A model generated the notes under the pieces. It was not told the origin of the DNA. It ran no database searches and worked only from the letters and a program-made list of their open reading frames with translations. The position numbers were made by a program, and so were the translations under genes. From Salininema proteolyticum (GTDB lineage Bacteria > Actinomycetota > Actinomycetes > Mycobacteriales > Micromonosporaceae): 64,000 bases of DNA. Shown here piece by piece: positions 41,939 through 50,521 of the stretch (its first letter is position 1; each line of letters starts with the position of its first letter). The stretch spans positions 4,712,001 through 4,776,000 of the forward strand of contig NZ_JBHUNX010000001.1 in NCBI RefSeq assembly GCF_042685645.1, given 5' to 3'.

Positions 41939-43429
41939 TCAGGCCTCGGACGGGTTGTTCAGCACCTGGGACATGATCTTCCCGGCGATGGCCGTGGCGT
42001 TACTCGAGCCGCCCTGCCCGTATTCGGGGAGGAAGACCGCCACGGCGACGTCCGGCGAGTCGGAGTCCGAACCACCCCAGCCGATGAACCAGCCGTGGTC
42101 CGGCAGCGGGTCGCCCTTCTTGTCGGTGTGCTCGGCCGTCCCGGTCTTGCCGCCGGTGGTGAACCCGTCGACGTAGGCGTTGGATCCGGTGCCGTTGGCG
42201 CCGGTGACGACTTCTTCCATGATCTTCTTGAGCTCGTCGGCGGTGTCGCTGGAGAAGGCGCGGCCGGCCTTCTCGTCGTCGAAGCGGTGGATGGTCTCGT
42301 TCTCGGCGTTGGTGATCGTGTCCAGCATGCGCGGGTCCATGCGGATCCCGTCGTTGGCGACCGTCGAGGCGATGACCGCGTTCTGCAGGGTGCTGGCCGA
42401 CACCGTGTTCTGGCCGATGCAGGCCTGCGCGCGGATGCCCTTGTCCTCGAGTTTCTCGACGCCGCCGGTGGTGGACGCCCAAAGGCTGCTGATGGGGGTC
42501 GAGAACTTCTCTTCGAAGCCCAGCTCGGCTGCCATATCGGCGATGTCCCGCGGGGAGAGCTCCTCGTTGCAGATCTGGGAGAAGGTCGTGTTGCAGGAGC
42601 GCGCGAAGGCCTCCTTGAGCGGCAGTTCCGACTCCGCGCACTGGTCGGCGGCGTTGGTGATGGGCTGGCCCGCCCCCGGCGGCTCGTAGCGGTTGCCAGC
42701 CGGAACCATGGAGTCGGCGTCGCCGAGGCCCTTCTCGATGTAGGCGGCGGCGACGACGGTCTTGAAGGTGGAGCCCGGCGGGGCGAACTCGTTGATCGCG
42801 TGGTCCAGCATCGGGTTGGATTCGAGGCCGTTGAGCCGGTCGTACTCCGCGCCAGCCGCTTCCGTGTCGAGTGACGACACCAGGCCGGGGTCCCAGCCCG
42901 GCACGGAGACCTGCGCGAGGATCCGGCCGGTGGAAGGCTCGATGGCGACGGCGGAGCCCTCGTCGGCCACCTCCGCGATGGCGTCGTAGGCGGTCCTCTG
43001 CGCCTCGGGGTCGATCGAGGTGAGGACGTTGCCGTAGGTCTGTTCCCCACCCTTGAGCGAGGCGAGGATCTTGTCGGAGAGGAAGAGGTCGGCCGAGCCG
43101 TCCAGGTACTCACTGGCGGCGCACTCGAGGTGGTTGGCGCCGTAGCTGATCGAGGCGTACCCGGTGACGTTGCCGAAGTACTCGCCCTGCGGGTAGTCGC
43201 GGTAGTACCGGGAGCCGGCCTCGTTCTCCGACTCCTCGAAGACGGCGATCGGCTCCTCCCCGGCGAGGATCGAACCGCGCATGCGGTCGAAGTCCTCGGA
43301 CTTGATGTTGCACCAGGAGTCGTCCTCCTGGACATAGGCCTCGAAGAACTGGACGCGGTTGACCTGGATGAACAGGGCCGCGAACAAGACTATGCAGACT
43401 ATCGCGGTGCGGCGTAGGGCCGGGTTCAC
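41939..43429 (-). CDS. pbpA: Penicillin-binding protein 2-type transpeptidase
   Basis: 496 residues from GTG 43429, overlapping the rodA stop (GTGA). A single N-terminal membrane anchor (IVCIVLFAALFIQV) precedes a PBP dimerisation region and the transpeptidase domain. The active-site motifs are intact: SxxK at Ser220-Lys223 (STFK), SxN at 278-280 (SCN) and KTG at 428-430. It cross-links peptidoglycan and works with the adjacent SEDS protein. In mycobacteria the gene after pbpA is pknA; here the operon ends and a convergent sulfur gene follows. Identification as PbpA rests on gene order and motifs. Confidence 0.93.
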   Translation of the reverse strand: MNPALRRTAIVCIVLFAALFIQVNRVQFFEAYVQEDDSWCNIKSEDFDRMRGSILAGEEPIAVFEESENEAGSRYYRDYPQGEYFGNVTGYASISYGANHLECAASEYLDGSADLFLSDKILASLKGGEQTYGNVLTSIDPEAQRTAYDAIAEVADEGSAVAIEPSTGRILAQVSVPGWDPGLVSSLDTEAAGAEYDRLNGLESNPMLDHAINEFAPPGSTFKTVVAAAYIEKGLGDADSMVPAGNRYEPPGAGQPITNAADQCAESELPLKEAFARSCNTTFSQICNEELSPRDIADMAAELGFEEKFSTPISSLWASTTGGVEKLEDKGIRAQACIGQNTVSASTLQNAVIASTVANDGIRMDPRMLDTITNAENETIHRFDDEKAGRAFSSDTADELKKIMEEVVTGANGTGSNAYVDGFTTGGKTGTAEHTDKKGDPLPDHGWFIGWGGSDSDSPDVAVAVFLPEYGQGGSSNATAIAGKIMSQVLNNPSEA

Positions 43430-45237
43430 GGGAGGTCCCTCCGATCGGAGTCCTGCGGACGGCGGCCCTGGGCGGGCGGGGGCTGCTGCCGCGGCGGATG
43501 AGTGTGGTCGGGTCCGGGGCCCTGCGACGAGGGCGGTTGGCCGTGCCGGACGGAACCGGGTCGGCCGGCGACCTGGCCGTACTGGCCGGATCCGGGCTGA
43601 GTCGGATGCTGCTGCGAGGGGGACTGGACCGGCGGGGCGCCGGGGGCGTTCCGGGTCGGCGGGGACTGCACGGAGGGCTGCCCGGTCTGGCCGCGCAGGG
43701 TGGAAAGGTCCACCATCTCGGTGGCCTGGCGCTCGGCCGCGGCCGCCTCGGCGGCCTCGCGGGCCCGCTTCTCGGCCGCCTGCTGCTCGAGGAACTCCTT
43801 GGGAGCGGCGACCTTCTGCAGGCCCTGGTTGCCGTGGTGCGGTTTGCGGCCCTCGTGGGAGATCTTCACCAGCAGGCCCACGAGGATCCAGGTCGCGAGG
43901 ATCGAGGAGCCGCCCGCGGCGAGGAACGGCATGGCCGCGCCGGTCATGGGGATGAGCGCCGTGGCGCCGCCGACGACGACGAAGACCTGGAAGGCGATGA
44001 GGAAGGACAGCCCCGAGGCCAGCAGCTTCCCGAAGTTGTCGCGCACCAGGACCGAGGCCTTGAAGCCGCGCGAGATCAGCAGGAAGTACATCAGCAGCAG
44101 GGCGGTGACCGCCATGAGGCCCAGTTCGTGGCTGAGCGCGGGGAAGATGAAGTCGGACTCCGCCAGCGGGATCGCGTTCGGCTTGCCCGCGCCGGGGCCC
44201 GTGCCGAGCAGTCCGCCGTCGACCATGCTGTCGAGCGCCTTGACCAGCTGGAAGCCGATCGAGTCGCGCCACTCCGGGTTGTAGGGGTCGAGGAAGACCT
44301 TGACGCGCTGCTGGAGGTGGGCGAAGAACGGGTAGATGGCCACGCACGCCCCGGCGAAGGACAGCAGGCCGATCGCCAGCCACGAGAACCGGCGCGTGGC
44401 CATGTAGAGCATGGCCAGGAAGGCCGCGAAGATCATCAGTGACTGGCCCAGGGCCGCCTCGAAGACCATGACGAACACCGAGGTGGCCAGGACTGCCATG
44501 ATGGGCACGAGGTCCTGGACGCGGGGGAACTGGAGGCCCAGGAAGCGCCGTCCGGCCAGGGTGAGGACGTCGCGCTTGGCCACCAGGTAGTGGGAGAAGA
44601 AGATGATCAGGCCGATATTGCCGAACTCGCTGGGCTGGATGGAGATCGGCCCGATGCGGATCCACAGCTTCGCGCCGCCGGCGTAGGAGATCGAGGCCGG
44701 CAGCAGGGCCGGGAGGATGATGCCCACCAGCGAGACCGCCGCGATGAGGTAGCTGAACTTCTTCAGGTCGCGGTGGTCCTTGAGGAACGCCATGATCACC
44801 GCGAAGGCGATCACGCCCACGAAGGTGTACATGAGCTGGCGCCCGCCGGTCCCCGCGAACATGCCCGCGTCGAAGTCGATGGCGTACTGCGGGTCCATGG
44901 TGACCTGGAGGCGGCGGATGAAGACGATGCCGATGCCGGAGAAGAACGTCGCTACGGGGATGAAGACCGGGTCGGCGTACGGCGCCCACTTGCGCGCAGC
45001 GGTCCACGCGATGAGGCCCGCCAGGATCGTCATAGCGGGGATGGTCACCGCGTTGAGCGTGACCGACCCGCCCAGGTTCTGGTCGATGACGGCCTGGAGC
45101 CCCACCAGGGCGAGGCCGGCGACGAGGAGCATGCCGAGGGAGGCGGCGTCGTCGCGCCGCATTCCCGATTCGGGAACCGGGGTCGGCTCGCTTGGCTCGG
45201 TCGCCGTGGCGACGGCCGAGAACGATGGGGACTTCAT
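43426..45237 (-). CDS. rodA: SEDS glycosyltransferase (RodA/FtsW family) with disordered tail
   Basis: 603 residues from ATG 45237. About twelve membrane helices run from residue 35 to 460. SEDS motifs include ISIQPSEFGNIGLI and a late loop with GGSSILATW; ALSHELGLMA is also typical. The last 140 residues are Pro/Gln/Gly-rich and charged (a helical EKRAREAAEAAAAERQ then PPTRNAPGAPP), longer than in mycobacterial RodA and probably cytoplasmic. It polymerises glycan strands from lipid II together with the downstream PBP. Gene order pstP-rodA-pbpA is the standard actinobacterial one. Confidence 0.92.
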   Translation of the reverse strand: MKSPSFSAVATATEPSEPTPVPESGMRRDDAASLGMLLVAGLALVGLQAVIDQNLGGSVTLNAVTIPAMTILAGLIAWTAARKWAPYADPVFIPVATFFSGIGIVFIRRLQVTMDPQYAIDFDAGMFAGTGGRQLMYTFVGVIAFAVIMAFLKDHRDLKKFSYLIAAVSLVGIILPALLPASISYAGGAKLWIRIGPISIQPSEFGNIGLIIFFSHYLVAKRDVLTLAGRRFLGLQFPRVQDLVPIMAVLATSVFVMVFEAALGQSLMIFAAFLAMLYMATRRFSWLAIGLLSFAGACVAIYPFFAHLQQRVKVFLDPYNPEWRDSIGFQLVKALDSMVDGGLLGTGPGAGKPNAIPLAESDFIFPALSHELGLMAVTALLLMYFLLISRGFKASVLVRDNFGKLLASGLSFLIAFQVFVVVGGATALIPMTGAAMPFLAAGGSSILATWILVGLLVKISHEGRKPHHGNQGLQKVAAPKEFLEQQAAEKRAREAAEAAAAERQATEMVDLSTLRGQTGQPSVQSPPTRNAPGAPPVQSPSQQHPTQPGSGQYGQVAGRPGSVRHGQPPSSQGPGPDHTHPPRQQPPPAQGRRPQDSDRRDLP

Positions 45238-45461
45238 AAGCTCACTCCTGGATGTCCCCGAACTGGTCGGGGTGCGCCGGGAAGGTCGGGGTTCCAGGCT
45301 ACCCAATGGCGTCGCCCGCACTCCAAAGGGAGACAGGCCTAGTAAGCCTCGCTGCAGTGTCCGGCCGCACCCCGGTCGGGCGTCAGGCCCGGCATCGGGG
45401 CGGTGCCGCGGAGGCGGGGACGGGAGGGGCCGTCGAACGCGAACAGGGGTTCTTCGCCGGG

Positions 45462-46760
45462 TCAGGACGTCCGGCAGTCGCCGGAGACCGCCTGCGCCTC
45501 CTCCTGCGTCGCGTCGCACAGCGGCAGCAGGTGGGAGTTGTCGTCGGAGGGGTCGGTGTACTTCTCCAGGTCGGCCAGGCCCTGGTCGTAGGAGTCGGTC
45601 GGCAGGCCCTCCTCGAGCCTGCCGCGCAGGCCCTCCTCCGCGTCGGCGGCCGGGCGGTCGGACTCGACCTCCAGCCAGGAGGCCTTGACGCCCATGATCT
45701 CCACCGGGTAGCCCCGGTAGAGGCTGATGTTCTCGTGCTCGCTGACGCCCAGGTAGTACTGGGTGCGCAGCCACAGCAGGCCGCCGGTCGTCAGGAGGGC
45801 CAGGACCACCAGCGAGGTGATGACCGTGCGCCACACCCGGGACTTCTTGCGCCGGGGCGGCTTCTCCCCGTCGCCGTCCTCCTCCGAGGACTCGCCTTCC
45901 TCGCTCTCCGCGCCCTCGGCCGGCAGCTCCACGGTGTCGCCCTTCCCCTTCGCTCCCACGCGGGGGAGGGCGGCGGTGTCGGAGTTCGCCATGACGAGGT
46001 CGTTGGCGGCGCCGTCGACGATCATCGCGGTGTTGCCCTCGCCCTCGGCGACCACGTCGGCCACCAGGACGCTCACATTGTCCGGCGCTCCGGCGTCGAT
46101 CGCGGCCTGGGTGAGGGTCTGGACGACCTCTTCGGGCGTCTCGGCGGACCGCATGACCTCGGCGATCCGGTCGTCCGAGACCGGGCCCGACAGGCCGTCG
46201 GAGCACAGCAGGAGGCGGTCGCCCTCGCGGGCGGCCAGGGTCTGGAAGGCCGGGTCCACCTCGGGGGCGCCCAGCGCGCGCAGGATAAGCGAGCGCTGCG
46301 GGTGGGTCTCGGCCTCTTCGGGCGTGATGCGGCCCTCGTTTATCAGCAGCTGGACGTAGGAGTCGTCCATGGTCAGCTGCTCGAACTCGTCGCCGCGCAG
46401 GCGGTAGGCGCGGGAGTCGCCGATGTGCACCAGGTGGAACCAGGCGCCGTCGAACCACAGGGCGGTCAGGGTCGTGCCCATGCCCTCCTTGGCCGGGTCC
46501 TTGTCGACCACCTGGCGGATCCGCGAGTTCGCCTCGCCCACGGTGTCGGCCAGCTCGTCGGCCACCGACTCCTCCGGGGGCGGGCGGTCGACGCCGCGCA
46601 TCGTGTTGATGACGATGGCGCTCGCGAGGTCGCCGGCTGCCATGCCCCCCATCCCGTCGGCCACCGCGATGAGGTGCGGGCCGGCGTAGACGGAGTCCTG
46701 GTTACCCTTGCGGACCACCCCGCGGTCGGACACGGCCGCGTAGCGCAGACTCAAAGCCAT
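45462..46760 (-). CDS. pstP: PP2C-family Ser/Thr phosphatase with extracytoplasmic domain
   Basis: 432 residues from ATG 46760. Residues 1-235 are the PP2C catalytic domain with metal-binding RGVVRKGNQD, ADGMGG (Asp35), GDSRAYR and GAPDNVSVL. A long acidic linker (ESEEGESSEEDGDGEK) leads to a single membrane helix at about residue 315-335 and a roughly 95-residue outer domain. It is the partner phosphatase of the PknA/PknB-type kinases in cell-wall control. The kinases themselves are not in this window. The 224-bp gap to rodA suggests a separate or weakly coupled transcript. Confidence 0.92.
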   Translation of the reverse strand: MALSLRYAAVSDRGVVRKGNQDSVYAGPHLIAVADGMGGMAAGDLASAIVINTMRGVDRPPPEESVADELADTVGEANSRIRQVVDKDPAKEGMGTTLTALWFDGAWFHLVHIGDSRAYRLRGDEFEQLTMDDSYVQLLINEGRITPEEAETHPQRSLILRALGAPEVDPAFQTLAAREGDRLLLCSDGLSGPVSDDRIAEVMRSAETPEEVVQTLTQAAIDAGAPDNVSVLVADVVAEGEGNTAMIVDGAANDLVMANSDTAALPRVGAKGKGDTVELPAEGAESEEGESSEEDGDGEKPPRRKKSRVWRTVITSLVVLALLTTGGLLWLRTQYYLGVSEHENISLYRGYPVEIMGVKASWLEVESDRPAADAEEGLRGRLEEGLPTDSYDQGLADLEKYTDPSDDNSHLLPLCDATQEEAQAVSGDCRTS

Positions 46761-46792
46761 CGATTATCTACCGCCTGAAAAGAACAGTTGCG

Positions 46793-47281
46793 TCACGGCC
46801 GGAGCTCGAACGAAGAGCGCCCAATCCGGATTGGAACCCCGATGGGCACCGGGGTCGGCCGTGTGACTTTCTCGCGCCCCAGATAGGTCCCGTTCGTGGA
46901 ACCGAGGTCCTCCACCATCCACTGCCCTTCCACGGGCGCGATGCGGGCGTGGTGGCTGGACGCGAAATCGTCGTTGATCACAATAGTAGAGTCCCGCGCC
47001 CGGCCGATGGAAATCGGCTGGCCCGTGAGCGGAAAGCGCTGTCCTGCCAGGGCACCCGTCGTGACGACCAGCCACTGGGCGACGGCCGGGGTCTTGGAGC
47101 GCTTCTGCTTCTGCTTGCCGGACCCACCCGGGGCGGCGCCGGACGCGCCCACCGGAGCGGTCGCGGGACGGCGCTGCAGCAGGAGGTCCTTGGTGACCGT
47201 GCGGACGGCGAGGAACACGAAGAGCCACAGCAGGGCGAGGAAGCCGAACCGCGCCACGGTCTGCACTATCGCTTCAGGCAT
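46793..47281 (-). CDS. fhaB: Membrane-anchored FHA-domain protein FhaB/FipA
   Basis: 162 residues from ATG 47281. One membrane helix (FGFLALLWLFVFLAVRTV, residues 12-29) precedes a basic linker (GKQKQKRSKTP) and an FHA domain from about residue 72, with ISIGRARDSTIVINDDFASSHH and LGSTNGTYL, the phosphothreonine-binding loops. It recruits phosphorylated division proteins to the membrane in mycobacteria. It sits 32 bp upstream of pstP and is probably co-transcribed with it. Gene order supports the FhaB assignment. Confidence 0.9.
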   Translation of the reverse strand: MPEAIVQTVARFGFLALLWLFVFLAVRTVTKDLLLQRRPATAPVGASGAAPGGSGKQKQKRSKTPAVAQWLVVTTGALAGQRFPLTGQPISIGRARDSTIVINDDFASSHHARIAPVEGQWMVEDLGSTNGTYLGREKVTRPTPVPIGVPIRIGRSSFELRP

Positions 47282-47606
47282 GGAGGACTCCTGCTTCAGA
47301 CGGCGATTCCATTACACACACGGTACCCGCTCCCGGCTCTGGTGTGGCCGGAGAGTGGGCTTTGCCCACAGGGGAGTCACGCCCGCCTCCGCGCCGGAGG
47401 GCGGGACCGGATCCGGGCGGGATCCGCCGCCGTTCTCCCATCAGGGCGGCGCCGGACGGCCCTGCCGCGGGCGCGCCGCGTCGTGAACGCCCTCGTACGC
47501 GCACGGCGAAGCCGTGCTGTGGGACCTCGATGACACCGTCGTGCACACGCCCTCGTCAGCGCACGGCGAAGCCCCGGCGCGGAGCCGGGGCCGCAAAGTC
47601 TTCGGG
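47282..47606. other. Gap between fhaB and fhaA with a 27-bp direct repeat
   Basis: No gene is seen in these 325 bp. A 27-bp sequence at 47487-47513 recurs at 47547-47573 with two differences, exactly 60 bp apart; each copy reads ACGCCCTCGT then GCGCACGGCGAAGCC. The repeat is not part of a recognised element. Confidence 0.6.
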
Positions 47607-48326
47607 TTACGCGACCTGCAGGGTCAGGGAGGTGGTGCCCAACTGCACCACGTCGCCCGGCTGCATGGACACCGTCGTGATCCGCTGGCCGTTGACCAGG
47701 GTCCCGTTGGTGGAACCGAGATCGCTCACCGAGACCTGGCGGCCGTCGAAGTCCACCCGCGCGTGTTGGCGCGAGATGCCAACGTCGGGCAGTCGGATCT
47801 GGGCCTGCTCTCCGCGGCCGATCACGGTCGAGCCGTGGGCGACGGTGAACTGGCGGCCGTCCCCGGCCACGAGCACCGGTCCGGACGGGGCCGCCGGCTG
47901 GCCGCCGTAGCCTCCGCCCATGTCGCCGCCCATGCCCTGGTCGGCGCCGTCATTGAGCGCCGCGACCTCGGCGGTGACGCGGAACATGCCCGAGTCGAGG
48001 CCCTCTCCCCGCTCGATCTCCACGATGACGTCGCCGTAGACGGTCCAGCCGTTCTCGCCGATGAACTCGGCCTGGGACTGGGCCAGCTCCTGGGCGAGTG
48101 CCGCCGCGTAGGGGGCGAGGCGGTCGTGGTCCGGCGCCGAGAGGTCGATGACATAGCGGTTGGGCACCAGGACTCGGTCCCCGGCGAGGACCGCCTTGTG
48201 GGACTCGGCCTCGCGCTGCATCGCGCTGGCGATCTCGACAGGGTGCACAACGCCCTTGAACATCTTGTTGAAGGTGCCCTCGAAAAGGCCTTCCAGTTGT
48301 CTCTCCAAGCGCTGCAATACGCTCAC
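47607..48326 (-). CDS. fhaA: FHA-domain protein FhaA (DUF3662-FHA)
   Basis: 239 residues from ATG 48326. Residues 1-115 form the DUF3662 domain (LEGLFEGTFNKMFKG, VHPVEIASAMQREAE, VLVPNRYVIDLS). A Gly-rich linker follows, and a C-terminal FHA domain from about 165 carries VIGRGEQAQIRLPD, ISRQHARV and LGSTNGTLVNG. It binds phosphothreonines of lipid II flippase regulators in mycobacteria. The linker is much shorter than in mycobacterial FhaA (about 527 residues). It is the first gene of the cell-wall signalling cluster. Confidence 0.92.
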   Translation of the reverse strand: MSVLQRLERQLEGLFEGTFNKMFKGVVHPVEIASAMQREAESHKAVLAGDRVLVPNRYVIDLSAPDHDRLAPYAAALAQELAQSQAEFIGENGWTVYGDVIVEIERGEGLDSGMFRVTAEVAALNDGADQGMGGDMGGGYGGQPAAPSGPVLVAGDGRQFTVAHGSTVIGRGEQAQIRLPDVGISRQHARVDFDGRQVSVSDLGSTNGTLVNGQRITTVSMQPGDVVQLGTTSLTLQVA

Positions 48327-48847
48327 CGGGTTCCTCCTTGCTCAACGGCCTCATCGAAGGCCGATCACGATCTATAGTACCGAGCCGTGCCGAGACGAGG
48401 GGACCTCCGACCCGGAAATTACCTCACAAACCGGCCGGTACGGGTGGTTCTCACACCCGCGGTGACGGCTGTCGGGGGTTGTGCCGCTCGCCGGATCCGG
48501 TTCCCTCGGCGTCCGTTTCCACCAGGGTAAACGGTGCCCGCTCGGAAAGTTCCGGGAAGTCGCGCGCCGACGCGGGGACCATGGCGTTCGCCATGCGGTG
48601 ACGCCCGTCGCCCCCGGGTCGGCCTCACCTGCATTTAACCGAGTGGCCCATTTACACTCCCCCGATCGATGGCGTAAGGTGACTTGAGCGACTATCGCGA
48701 CGCCTAGGGAAGATTTTCCCGAACGGCTGTACAAAGGGAGTTCCGCCACAAACGGGGGAGACACGCTCCCGGCCCTGTCCTACGGGTCCCAGGTGTGGTT
48801 CCATGTCCCCACCGCGATCGTCGCGGATCAAAAGAGGTATTTCATTT
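48327..48847. other. Divergent region upstream of fhaA, no gene seen
   Basis: This 521-bp stretch separates fhaA from a plus-strand HTH-like gene. It contains an AT-richer run near 48645-48740, a likely promoter zone, but no convincing frame. The tRNA-Leu gene found near fhaA in some actinobacteria is not visible. Confidence 0.5.
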
Positions 48848-49204
48848 ATGTTGAGAAATCGCAGCGTCCCCATGCGACGCAGGGCGGGCACCTCGGTCCG
48901 CCAGCTCGCCGAGCAGGCAGGCATCATCAACTCGATCGCCTTCACCCGCTTGGCGGCGCCCCGGCGGCCCAGGGCCGCCACGGCCCCGGCGCGCACCTCC
49001 CGGACCGCCATGGTCCAGGGCCTGGCCACCGCGCTCCACGTGCGTACCCCCGTCATGTACCTGAAGGCCGGCATGGGCACGCCGCGGGGGCAGAAGGACG
49101 CCCCCAAGGCCATCGCCTGCGATAAGCGCCTGACCGCCAAGCAGCGCCAGACGCTCACCGAGATCTACGAGTCCTTCGTCCACGAGAACGCGCGGGGCAG
49201 GTAG
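48848..49204 (+). CDS. Diverged XRE-type helix-turn-helix protein
   Basis: 118 residues from ATG 48848. The first helix pair (SVRQLAEQAGI) and the end (RLTAKQRQTLTEIYESFVHENA) match a family of small actinobacterial XRE regulators that normally read SNPYLSQIERGLRKPS in between. Here that recognition region is replaced by a basic Ala/Pro/Arg-rich run of about 30 residues before VQGLATALHVRTPVMYLKAGM resumes the family pattern. It may be a real but unusual regulator or a decaying copy; an intact frame of normal length favours the former. No partner gene is adjacent. Confidence 0.6.
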   Translation: MLRNRSVPMRRRAGTSVRQLAEQAGIINSIAFTRLAAPRRPRAATAPARTSRTAMVQGLATALHVRTPVMYLKAGMGTPRGQKDAPKAIACDKRLTAKQRQTLTEIYESFVHENARGR

Positions 49205-49215
49205 CTCCGCCCCTG

Positions 49216-49412
49216 CTCCCGGCGCGTCCCGCCGGGAGAGGCGGCAAAACGTGAACGATAACCGAATACGGGAGGCCCGCCGTTCCCGCGGCGGGCCTTG
49301 CGGCGCCGGATTCCGAGGAGTCCGGCGCCATTGTCATTTCCCGGGGCGGTTCCCCGGCATTGGCGAATTCTGAGGTGAGAGAGGGCCGCCGGGCGATCCC
49401 GGCGGCCCTCTC
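49216..49412. terminator. Cluster of five hairpins between convergent genes
   Basis: Perfect stems: CTCCCGGC 49216-49223 with 49231-49238; GGCCCGCCG 49274-49282 with 49289-49297; GGCGCCGGA 49302-49310 with 49321-49329; CCGGGG 49341-49346 with 49352-49357; and a 15-bp stem 49379-49393 with 49398-49412. They separate the HTH gene from the convergent aminotransferase gene and can serve as terminators for both. Confidence 0.75.
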
Positions 49413-49442
49413 CCCGCGGCTTTCTCGCGCTCTGGCGGCGGC

Positions 49443-50507
49443 TCAGCCCTTGAACGTGGCGAGCGCGCGCAGGAACTTGTCGTTCTCCTCGGGCAGGCCG
49501 ATGGTCACTCGGACGCCGTCGCCGGCGAAGGGGCGCACGACCACGCCGTTCTCGGCGCAGTGGGCGGCGAACGGGGCCGCGTCGTCGCCGAGGGGCAGCC
49601 ACACGAAGTTCGCCTCGGTGTGCGGGACGCCGGCGACGATCTCGCGGGCGGCCTCGGCCACGCGGGCGCGCTCGGCGACGGTGGCCGCGGCGCGCTCGAG
49701 CATGGCGTCCTCGGCCTTCAGAGCGGTGACGGCCGCGACCTGGGCGAGCATGTTGACCGAGAAGGGCGTGATGCACTTGGAGATGGTCGTGACGACCTCC
49801 TCGGACCCGATCAGGTAGCCGGCGCGCAGGCCGGCCAGGCCCCAGGCCTTGGAGAACGTCCGGGCCACCACGACGTTCGGGCGGTCGCCGTAGCGCTCCA
49901 GCGCGTCGGGAACGTCGTCGTCGGTCACGAACTCGCGGTAGGCCTCGTCGAAGACGATGAGGGTGCGCGGGTCTATGGAGTCGACGAACTCGTCCAGCTC
50001 CTCGGCGCGGCAGACCTGCCCGGTCGGGTTGTTCGGGTTGCAGACGAGCACGGCCTTCGTGTTCACCGTGACGGCCTTGGCCATGGCGCCCAGGTCGTGG
50101 CGGTGGTCCTCGGTGTTGGGCACCTGGACGCTCTTAACGCCGGCGACGGCCGAGAGGATCGGGTAGGCCTCGAACGAACGCCACGAGTAGACGACCTCGG
50201 CGCCCGGCTCCGCCACGGACTGGAGCAGGTGCTGCAGCATGCCGACCGAGCCGGCTCCGGTGGCCACTCGCGAGGGGGCGACCCCGAGGCGCTCGGCGAT
50301 GGCCTCGCGCAGGGCGACGACGCCCATGTCCGGGTACCGGTGCGAGTTCGCGGCGGCCTCGGCGACGGCCTCGGCCACGCCCGGCAACGGCCCGAAGGGG
50401 ACCTCGTTGCTGGAGAGCTTGACGGCGTCGGGGAGGCTCTTTCCGGGCACGTAGGCCGGGATGGCCTCCAGGTCGGCGCGGAGGGAGGGTGACGTTGTCT
50501 CGTTCAA
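49443..50507 (-). CDS. Histidinol-phosphate/aromatic aminotransferase (HisC/Pat family)
   Basis: 354 residues from TTG 50507, chosen because AGGAG lies five bases upstream; no ATG or GTG is better placed. It is a class I PLP aminotransferase with KLSSNEVPFGP, CNPNNPTG (about 156-163), FDEAY (about 186-190), the PLP-binding Lys220 in FSKAWGLAGLRAG, and Arg in VRVTIG near the C-terminus. The SxNEnPxG start and the length fit HisC2/Pat, which transaminate aromatic 2-oxo acids or histidinol phosphate. No other his genes are near, so the aromatic role is somewhat more likely. Confidence 0.85.
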   Translation of the reverse strand: MNETTSPSLRADLEAIPAYVPGKSLPDAVKLSSNEVPFGPLPGVAEAVAEAAANSHRYPDMGVVALREAIAERLGVAPSRVATGAGSVGMLQHLLQSVAEPGAEVVYSWRSFEAYPILSAVAGVKSVQVPNTEDHRHDLGAMAKAVTVNTKAVLVCNPNNPTGQVCRAEELDEFVDSIDPRTLIVFDEAYREFVTDDDVPDALERYGDRPNVVVARTFSKAWGLAGLRAGYLIGSEEVVTTISKCITPFSVNMLAQVAAVTALKAEDAMLERAAATVAERARVAEAAREIVAGVPHTEANFVWLPLGDDAAPFAAHCAENGVVVRPFAGDGVRVTIGLPEENDKFLRALATFKG

Positions 50508-50521
50508 AATCGCTCCTAGCG

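Noticed and set aside
48327..48847. tRNA-Leu gene expected near fhaA by analogy with mycobacteria
   Set aside because: No cloverleaf, T-loop consensus or anticodon stem could be found in this stretch; no tRNA was recognised elsewhere in the window either.
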